Positions 1 through 9,700 of a stretch of 64,000 nt of DNA are shown here, one piece after another (position 1 is the first letter of the stretch; each line of letters starts with the position of its first letter). The DNA lies in contig JAODUP010000132.1 of NCBI GenBank assembly GCA_025642065.1, positions 593,318-657,317 on the forward strand, read 5' to 3'. The notes beneath the pieces were generated by a model, which was given only the letters and a program-made list of their open reading frames with translations, searched no databases and was not told the origin of the DNA. The translations under genes and the position numbers were made by a program. This DNA is from Paralvinella palmiformis. Its lineage: Eukaryota; Annelida; Polychaeta; Terebellida; Alvinellidae.

Positions 1-1
1 G

Positions 2-175
2 ATTGCAAGCAAGAGACTGCCCTCTTGGGTTGGTGCTGATGTTGACCAAAATATTTTCATAAAAATACAAAACTTATCTGACCAACTTAACTTATCAACA
101 TCACTAATGTTCAATTTCCTACGATCCCGACACTGCCACTATCCCCACTGGACTCAACTTCTGATGATTTTATAA
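2..175 (+). CDS. possible 3' end of an upstream gene (partial, hypothetical)
   Basis: The second forward frame is open from the window edge to a TAA at 173-175, giving 57 codons. It starts IASKRLPSWVGADVDQN and is fairly polar, unlike the low-complexity ORFs nearby. An AATAAA lies at 332-337, where a polyadenylation signal would sit. I do not recognise the family. There is no start, splice site or homologue to anchor the frame, and the other two forward frames also give protein-like stretches near the end. This could be the terminal exon of a gene lying to the left, or chance. Confidence 0.3.
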   Translation: MASKRLPSWVGADVDQNIFIKIQNLSDQLNLSTSLMFNFLRSRHCHYPHWTQLLMIL

Positions 176-347
176 TATTTAGATAGAAATACACTTTAAA
201 TGTACTTCTTGAACATCAGTGTGAATAGATGTGTGTTATTTTCTCATATCCACATAAATTAAATAATTATCCAAAGTTTAAAGGTCACAGGAAAAGGTTT
301 CCCAAATTAGTCAAAATGTTAGTGTTATATTAATAAAAATAAAATTG

Positions 348-410
348 ATCTCTGATTGAAATTGATTTTGATATATAAGTTATATATTAAAATCAATTTC
401 AATCAGAGAT
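348..410. repeat. near-perfect 63-bp palindrome (30-bp arms, 3-nt spacer)
   Basis: Bases 348-377 and the reverse complement of 381-410 match at 29 of 30 positions (arm start ATCTCTGATTGAAATTGATT). It could be a very short foldback/MITE or a recent inverted duplication. No coding capacity is seen. Confidence 0.85.
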
Positions 411-1169
411 ACATTTTATTTATTTCCTAGAAATAAAGTTACAATGGTTTTAAAACTTGCTTTGCTAGTATCTCACATGACCGAACTTTAATCGAGAATC
501 TTCGGAAAACTTCAGAATATGACATCGTCTTTGCCAAACAAAGACCCCAAACACTCCATGTGGCCTTGTTTAACCTGTGTTATGTGTTCCATATTGTCTT
601 TATTAAATATTTAAAAATGGTGTATTGTGTCGCATACAATTGTGCAAAGAAACATACATCAAATATCAATGATTATATCAGAAGTGTAAGTGCCGTTAAA
701 ACCCGGCCCGAAAGAACAACCCCAACTGGTCAGAAAGCTTATAAACAAGCTGTGGCACTACGTGATGTTTGGCAAAGTTGACATTACCCAATAACAGCTA
801 GCGAGTGTATTACATACTAGCAATGGCTCCTGAAAGTTAGGAAATTAAGGATCTTGGGATCGTTTTAATGGAAATATGAGAGCTGATAGTTAGAATTGTT
901 TTGTGTGGTAGTGAATCTGATAGGGAATAAAATAATTATTTGTTATATTATATTTACATCTAATTAGGCTTATTGCAATGACAGCCTGTCAGGATCATTA
1001 ATGCTAACATAATAAAAGGGATGTCAATGGTCCACAGATTTACGGAGAATATATGTCAAAAAGCAAATCAAAATAGTTAATAATCATTTAGATTTGGGAA
1101 CTTAGGATAGAAGCAATTACACAACTGTGACCAATGTCATGTATTAACATGTATTATATTCAGTACAAG

Positions 1170-1350
1170 TTGTCTCCATGACCTAATGGGTAGTGTGATT
1201 GGCCACATATATCTATAGCACCTGAGTTCGAACACTGCCCAGGTTATTTTGGGAGGGAGTGTCATCTTTCACTTTGTCTCATTACCTTCAAATGTTACCT
1301 GGCTCATTTAGCCTACTCTGAACTAATAGCACTATTTAGATTTGGATGCG
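1170..1350 (+). mobile_element. tRNA-derived SINE, family A, degraded copy
   Basis: An A-box-like stretch (CATGACCTAATGGGTAG) is followed about 45 bases on by a B-box-like GAGTTCGAACAC. Then comes a body (TCATCTTTCACTTTGTCTC, GGCTCATTTAGCCTAC) shared with copies at 6415-6555 and 40230-40410. The order of boxes gives the strand. Ends are approximate. Confidence 0.65.
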
Positions 1351-1687
1351 CTACAACACAAGTGGCTGACTTAATAAAATTTAGATGTCAATCAGACAGT
1401 GTCTGAGAATCATTTTATATTAGCACTGATACATCCTGGAAGCAGCTAATTGTGCCACTGGCTGTTAGGAGTACTTCTGATAATGATTACTAATTTTGTC
1501 CAATAAATAGTAATTATTAGAGCATTTGTTACCTTGCATTGGGGGGGGGGGGTATCTAGCCACATCCTATTTTTCTCTTCTCATGATTCAAGTGATGATT
1601 TGTTTATTCATAGTCTTCTTGAATTTGAATGTTTTGTCATTTTACACCTACATCATCTCCTATAGCAGCAGTAGCCCCCTGTAATGA

Positions 1688-1806
1688 TGATATTTTATGG
1701 CCACTTTTGTAATAAAGGTAATGAGGTGAGGTGCAAGATGAAACATCGTTCAGATACGTCCACACCAAGATTTGAGATCAGGTGGTTGAAATCTGTTGTC
1801 AACTAC
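1688..1806 (-). mobile_element. SINE family A, reverse copy abutting a LINE
   Basis: In reverse it carries the B-box region (GAGATCAGGTGG on the plus strand, compare 6505-6520 and 8845-8865) and the body GATGAAACATCGTTCAGATA. It ends where the reverse-transcriptase homology at 1807 begins, so one element may have inserted into the other. Confidence 0.55.
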
Positions 1807-2740
1807 CAATATGGCTTACTTAAAGGTCACTCCACAATAAATGCAGTCTCCAAATTTACTTATGATACTCTACTTGCATAGGAATCGAGTAATTATAATC
1901 TTTCTGTGTTCCTGGACCTCTCCAAGGACTTTGATACAATAAATCACAATCTTTTATGTAACAAAATTATGCCATTACGGCATACGCAGTGTTGCCTTGG
2001 AGTGGTTCAGCAGCTATCTAACAGAGAGAAAACAATATGTCAGTTATAAATGTATTGATTCAAAATTATTTCCCATAACTTGTGGTGTACGTATCCTTAT
2101 TGCAACCACTCCTCTTCATTTTATACTCAAATGATCTACCAGGATCCCTCCAGTGCACCACATATATACTATTTGCAGATGATACAACTGTTTATGTATC
2201 TGGTAAAAATATTACAGAATTATATAAACTCATTAATCAAGACATTGCATCATTAGCTGAGTGGTTTAAGGTGAATAAATTATCTTTAAATATAGGCAAA
2301 ACACATCATGTACTTTTCTAAAAAAATAAGAATGTTAAGTCGGACACGCATGCATTAGAATTAGATAATATAATTAGTAATCGAGTTAAATGTGTCAAAT
2401 TTTTGGGACTACTGATGGATGAAAACCTAAACTGGCATGAGATCCAAAATATCTGGTGGACTGTGTGCCCTCAATAAAATTAAGCATATCCTAAGTACAC
2501 ACAGTATGAGAACAGTATACCACAGCTTGATATAATTATGTAAATAGACATATTCATTAGCACAAAACAAGACACCTTCATCAGCCACACATTCAATACA
2601 GAAAAACAGCATTTTTATCAAAGATATTTATTTACTTAGCACCTGAAATATGGTACAAACTGCCAGAAACCAAAAGACAGTTGAGCTCGCGACATAGCTT
2701 TAATAGATCTGTAAAGAAATTTCTTACGAACTCAAATTAA
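1807..2740 (+). pseudogene. decayed non-LTR retrotransposon reverse transcriptase
   Basis: Short reading-frame pieces in changing frames show the RT fingers/palm order. A QYG..KGHSTI-like block lies near 1808, FLDLSKDFDTINHNLL at about 1903-1950, a damaged GxPQGS region near 2080, LFADD at about 2172, and KFLGLLMDENLNWHE at about 2395-2440. C-terminal thumb-like sequence runs to about 2740. Stops and frameshifts break it throughout, so it cannot make a working protein. The 5' half (endonuclease) is absent. The style is that of Jockey/CR1-group LINEs; the clade is not assigned. Confidence 0.85.
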
Positions 2741-3738
2741 CAAAGTCATTTATAAATTACACACATTGTATAATATATTGTACTATATTACATTACATTA
2801 TGCTATCGCCCTAATCAACGGCTTGGACAGCGGACATGGACGGTTAAATATGTCACTTTTAGGCCATCGCGCCTCCTCGTACAATCAATTATGTTCTACA
2901 TGTGTGGTCTTTATTTTGGAGGTTACGGCTCTTTGCTTGTCTGTTGGCCTGATGGTATACATGCCAGTTAAATCATGGAGGGGCCCCGGCCCCCATAAAT
3001 ACGGCGGCTGTAAACAAATTCCATACATTTGCCACTTTATGACAAATTTTGCAGCTTATGGTCACAGTTTATTTATTTCTGTTGACGCCTCGGTGTGTTC
3101 AATTAAAAATAGGAGTTGTGAAAATAGCTTAATTGTGGTGGGAGGTTTCAATGATGTCTTTTGTCAAGATGGCGTTGCCTTTTTAATAGATCAGCAACTG
3201 CTGTCTATCATCGCACACAAAGGCAGAGGTTCCATCAGAGTAAGAACTGGGGATTATTGATCTGTAGTCAGAATTTAGTATTAAAAAAACCCCATTATGG
3301 ATCATAATTTGTAAAGCAGTGTCATCTTCTACAAACTGGGAATATTGTTTTTCACAATGAAATGTCTTATCTCCAGTTAAGATTCACAGTATTGGTAAAA
3401 ACCACATGGGATAGGTTAGAAATAAACAAATGGATGATTCTGTTATTTATGGAACACGATACACATTGGCTGATCTTTAAAGGGATATTATGAATGGGGT
3501 TATTCTGCTAATTTATAGTATAGAACTGAATTTATACAGTGCACAATTGATATATTATTTTAATATAATTAAATGGCTATTTGCCTGTTATTGTGATTAT
3601 TAATTATATAATATGCTTTCACTCAAATGTACTGATTTGTGTATTTTGTCAAATCTAGAAATTTTAACACTTGTTAATGTTTGTGTTGTTGTTAAAAGAA
3701 TTAAAAATCCATTTTTTTAAAACCAGGTGTGAGGTGTG

Positions 3739-6700
3739 ATGGAGCTGAATACGATGTGGGGTTTACTACTGTTGCTTTGTGTGTCTCCAATGCTAGGTGA
3801 GTTCTAATATTTACCTATTGTAACTTGTTTCTCTGAAAACAATGTTAGAGGATTAGGATGCATTTTGTTTTTGTGTCATGTCATTTCTGTATCTGTAGAC
3901 AGTACTTTTTTACAAACTACAATCTGATAGTTTGCAAATATTGTGATCTGCCGTTTTCAAAGCTCTCGGAGAAATGAACGATTCCAATGCTGTCTTAGAA
4001 AGTTTGTGAATTTTTACTGTCTGTCAAGGTTTTGTTTCAATCCAGTTTTGTCAGTTAGTTATTGGGGTTTTGAAAATTGTCAGTCACATTTAGGATAGGT
4101 TGGCATTTTAGTGACCTGAACTCACTTGTTAAATGACTGCTGAAAATACAATGCATGTGCTTTTTATAAGGCTGAAATGCATATTATTTAATTACTTCCA
4201 TTTCCACAGATAATCATTAACTGAAAACAGGCATTTAATCATTCTTGACATCTTGGCAGACTGTTGTTTTATTTGTTTTTTCACTCGGCTCTGTATACTT
4301 TTATGGAGCCAGACATTCCCAAAGGTATGCTACCTAATGGAATGAAGCCAGGTAGCTGGTATTCTTTGGTTCATTATTTTAATTCTGACACATATTTCTG
4401 ACTGGTGATGTCTTTGATGCACAATCAAGTAATAGTAATAACTCATTGGTCTGTCCTGTGTAGTAAGCATTTGGTGAGTTAAGAGCAAGTGGAACTCATC
4501 CAACGTTATACCAGTTTAAGTGAAATCATGCCTCAGTGAAGACTTGGCAAAAGTCGAGTATTTAATTTTGTTTAGGTGATTAGTATTCAGTATTTTGCAA
4601 CTGAAATGCTTACATTTTATTCTAAGATTAATGAAAATTAGGCGTAGTGATGTCATGTTTCGATGTAAAAAAGAAAGAGCTTGATAGTTCGGAGACAAAG
4701 TATCTGGTATTTTCTAGGATATGAATTGGTGTCTGATCATTCAGTATGAAACATTACATTAACTGTGAGTGTGATATGAAGATAGTCCCGAAGATGGGTA
4801 TAACTAGGGACAATTCTACATAGAAATACACTTTTAGTTTTATAGGTTTTGTATAGAATGGCCACGTTTTGATATGTCATTGAACTACAAGGTTATATGG
4901 TAAAACCTAATACTACACAATGTTGTGTTTGTAAGCTTTGATATACGTTGTTGATGATGTGTGGATGTGACAGTAGTAATACTGACAATATGCTGGTACC
5001 AGTCATCAGAGGTGGGATCATGTGATCCTACAAAGAACTGGCAGTAAGACAGTCAGGAGACCGTATTATAATAATAATATATAATAATGTAAAATTTATA
5101 ATGTGCCCGTACTAGCAGGTTAAAAAATTTCAAACGACAGCGCATCTCTAACATCAGCTGGCAACCTATACCTTAAAGTGGGGTCTGAGATATTAAATAA
5201 TATCTGACTGGTTGACCTGAAATTCTCAGCCCTCCAGTAATACTGTTACAATGGCTAGCCAGGATCAGGAGTGGGCACATGAGTATAATGGTGTGGACGA
5301 GGAGATCATGTTTGATGATAGTAAGTTGAGGGAGAAATATGTGATTGGTCTACAATGAGAGCATTCATACATAGATATTGATTGACTGAACGCTTCGATA
5401 TTACATTTTTGTGACTACCCCCCCCCCCTTGATCGTGATAGAACTGATCTATGTAGATGCTTCAAGGTTTCTGGCTGCCAAACATTCTTCCATGTTTGGT
5501 CTAATTCAACGTACACCAGCCACACTGACTCACACCTCTTAACATGTGACAACATGTGTTGTTGGTGGCTAACCATATAAAATAGCTATGATTGCTTACT
5601 GGATTCATTTGTGACAATTATGTACCCACTGTGGATGTAAACCATTCTAGCAGTAACCCCTATTTTTCAGTTCTGCTCCCATGTGAGTAGTTGGAGAGAA
5701 TGTATTTTAAGTTATTCATTACATGTGATCACATTGGAAGTAAATCTTCGAAATATTTGTGTATGTTATCCCTGCTTCATTTTCATGTATTATGCAATGG
5801 ACGAATCAAGTTAAACAAACAAATACAATCACTACATAATTAATTGCTATTGGTATCAAGGAATGACATAATGGCATAGGCAACAAAAACTTTCCTTAGA
5901 TAGGGTATTGCTATGCCCAGTATAGTATCTGATAATTTGGGCTTCCCAGTGATTTTATGAAAGCCTTAAAATTATATTTCATGTGATTATACGGCCCATT
6001 TAGCCTACCATGTGGACAAAAGTGGCTGTAAAACATCAATCATCATCATCATCTTCATGTGATTATATTTCACTGTGCTCATGATTTTATGTGAACATAA
6101 AATAAAGTTGTTGTATGTGTTTGTTCAAAATATTTAAGCATTCAATAGAAGGGATCGTGTGCATTATATTTGGTCAAATAAGCAAGTTACCACAGTGAAC
6201 CATTACAATTTTTATCAGATACGATCTTGAAAGTTTGTCAGTGTTGAAGTGGGATGAAAGTAAATTTCATGTAAACACATAGCAACTGTTGGGATTTTTC
6301 TTTTGGATTTATTTGTTATATTATGCAACTAAAGGGACTGTCTTATAAGGGAAATGGCAAGGTTAAAATCTGACAAAATCGTAGATAGGTTGAGATGATA
6401 ATTGATGTTTTGCAGCCACTTTTGTGCACATGATTGGAGGTTGTGAAGAGAAGACAAGGGTGAAACACCCTTCAGATATGCTCATGCTGAGATTCAAACT
6501 CAGGTGGTTGTGATCTGTGATCCAACACACTATCAGTTAGACCATGGAAGTGCCCTAGATAGGTTGAGAATAGGTCATCACATTGTGGTAATTTTTATCT
6601 TTTGCTCAGCCTCAGCTGGTCATCAGCTACATTCTTAATGTTTAGCTTGTTTCAATAATGTTATGCAATGATCATTTTTGAAATTGCAGATATTGGCTAA

Positions 6701-9700
6701 CACTCGTAACAGAACCTACCCTAGACTTATTTAATTAACAGAGAAATATATTATGTTTATCATTGGCCTGCATTCAATTAATGTGGTTGATCGTAATATT
6801 GTCTTTTAATTTGATATTTTAAAATTACTTTTTGAAAGAATATGTGAAATGTTAACAATGGATAATTATTCCTTATTTTCTTTTAAAAATTTGTATCCTT
6901 ATATATGATATCTACTGAGAATCAGACAGTTAAAATATCAAAGTTTCCTTGGATGTGTTGATTTGTTTTTAAGAGAAATATGTGAAAACATGATAGAAAA
7001 AGATCACAACACCAAACAAAGCACTTTCAATACCAAAACCTTTAATTAATAAGAAAAGTTATATTTAACATTGTATACCTTCTGAGTGAACCTCCACTAC
7101 AGGCTTCCAATTGATAGCAAGTCTTTTCTGAAGAATGTGTTAGATTGGTTTAAGTTTGGCCAGAGTTAGATCACATATTTAATATTAGCTGTGAATATTA
7201 TCATTTTGTCGTGAGTTTCCCCCAAATATTTGTTTAATCTGATCATAACTCTGCCTGATGGTTGAAGAAATTAATTAAAATCATTTTTAGCAAATTTCTT
7301 GAACAGATGCTGTAAAATTCCTAATATTCACCTCTCTTAATCTCATGATTATTTTAGGAGAATGACCCACCCACAGATGCAGATGAAGTTTTTTCTTGTC
7401 ATTTTAACATTAGCCAGAAATATCATGAAATTGCACAGAAACAGACAAATATATTGCACTTTTTAGTTGTGTTCTAGTGGGATGTTTTCCAAGGGATTTG
7501 CTTTGGAGCCATTACGTGGCTAAGCAAAACACCAACTTACCCCAGCTTTGAACAGGTGTTGGAGGCCTGTCTGACATAAGACATAATATGTGTATTTATT
7601 TGTCAACAGCTGCTGTCTACAGTATAAGCTCTGTCATTATTTGTGGTGCACCATGTGTATGATGTATGTATCATCAAGCTATGAACCTTTTAACAGTGGG
7701 CTAAGCGTTATTATTAGCATTATACAATCCTATATATGGTGGTCCACTCTGGCGCAATGTAATCTTGTCTTGTCTTATACAACGCTTCCCTATTTGAATT
7801 TGGCCAGTCACTTTGTTGCTAGCCATCCTAAGCAGAACATACTGCTCCAAGTTGGTTAGTCTGTGTACTTTGTGTTTGTTTGAAGTATGTTCTCAGCAGC
7901 TGAAAGTGTGTCTTCAGGTCTCATCAGTTGGGTTAATCAAAGGCAGTGTTCTTCCCTGTAACGTAATGGCCCTAAGAAATAGACTTCTTCCAAAACATCC
8001 TCCCCCATCTGTTGTCAACCAAGATATTAAGGTTTAGAAGACCACTAATTGACATATTAGTCAAATTCGGTTGAAAAATGGCTTCTCCGATTGTGCTAAT
8101 ACAATTTTTGTTCTAACTTCACCTTCATTTCATATTTTCAGGACTAATACAAATATGCTTACACACATATTGTAAATGTTGTCAAAATATGAACACGATC
8201 AACCACATATTAAAGAATCCAGTTCAAAGTGCTGGCTGGTCAACTATATTTCGTTTTTGGGTGCTGCCATTTTAAGCCTGACCAGACCAGATGCTCCTAA
8301 AATTTGACATCACTTAATACAACCTGTTTGTGTTACCCGGTTTATAACAACAATATAAACATCAGTCAGTCAAACAGGCCTTTTCGGAACAGAGCTTATT
8401 TTCAAATATTGCAGTATAGTCAGCTGAACAGCCTTTTAAGTTACTGAAATGGCTAAATAAAACGATCTAATGAAATTCTGTATGAAGATTGTTTTATAAT
8501 CATACTGTTGTAACACGAAGCACCTGTCGAATCGACTAGTGCTAGGTTGATCATGGTCGGTGGGGCAGGTAACATCACAAGGATGGGTAAGCCATAGCAT
8601 CTGTGACCTGACTTGATTGGGATTGAGATAACTACATGAACCTTGCGCCATACAATCTGGCATTTGAGGAAGCCATAATGACTCCCCTTCAGTAATTAGG
8701 ATTATTTCTTTATATCTACAATATCAGATATACTTTGTGGTTATCATTGGGGGGATTTGGGGGTTATTTTTATTAGGATTACACATATAAATATTTCATC
8801 TTCGTCTGATCAAGATTGATGCTTGATGGTTTACGGCCATGCTGAGATTCAAACTCGGGTGGTAGTGATCTGTGGTCCCACGTGCTACCAACTAGACCAT
8901 AGAGGCGCCCTATCAGACCAAGATGAAATACTTAAAGAAACAGTTCACCCTCAGATGAATACTTTTTGAATAGATGAATAGATTGTGTGTGTTTTAGCTG
9001 TGTATAATAAGGCACAGGCACAGAGAATCTCGAACCGTGAATTCAAACTCTGGACGTTTCTTCAGGGGACTGAATCCAGAGTGGCGACTTTTCTTGCTGA
9101 GACATGTTGAATGTCTCATAAATACAAACACACAATCAAATGTCAAACTTTGATATTTGTGGAAGAAAATTATCCAGCTTGGCCTGCTGATTGTCATGGC
9201 TTGAATAGTCATATATCTCTAATTATAGAATTATTTTGTTCATGCATCAAATATCTATGTGTGCCACTTTTACTTTAGACTGGCTTTAGATTGCTTCTCT
9301 ACCTGATGCAGACTTAATTAGATAATAAGTTTAGTTCCTGTAAGAATAACAGAGTTGTTATTGTCTCTGTACATATTTCTATATGAAGTAGTCAGGGTTT
9401 AGACACACACATATGTTGGTTGGTGCATGTTTGGTGTGTAGTTTTCTTACCATTTCACTCTTGTATTTCTACTTCACAGACATACCGAATGAGATTTATC
9501 AGTGTCTGACTTCAGAATGTCTATTAGACAGATGTAAATACATTGAAAAAATCATGTTTTATTATAGGAAAAAATAGCTTATGTTTTCAGATGAAACGTG
9601 CACCTAGACAGATCTGAGTCACGTCCTCAATTGTTGAAGTAAACATGTTAGTGTTATAAACTTGTGAATCTGTGTGTGTATGTTTGTGTGTGTGTGTGCG

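Noticed and set aside
2766..3260. 164-codon forward ORF
   Set aside because: No recognisable domain, no splice or promoter support. An AAGATGGCG motif at 3166 hints this may be 5' regulatory DNA of the mucin-like gene, but evidence is too thin to annotate.
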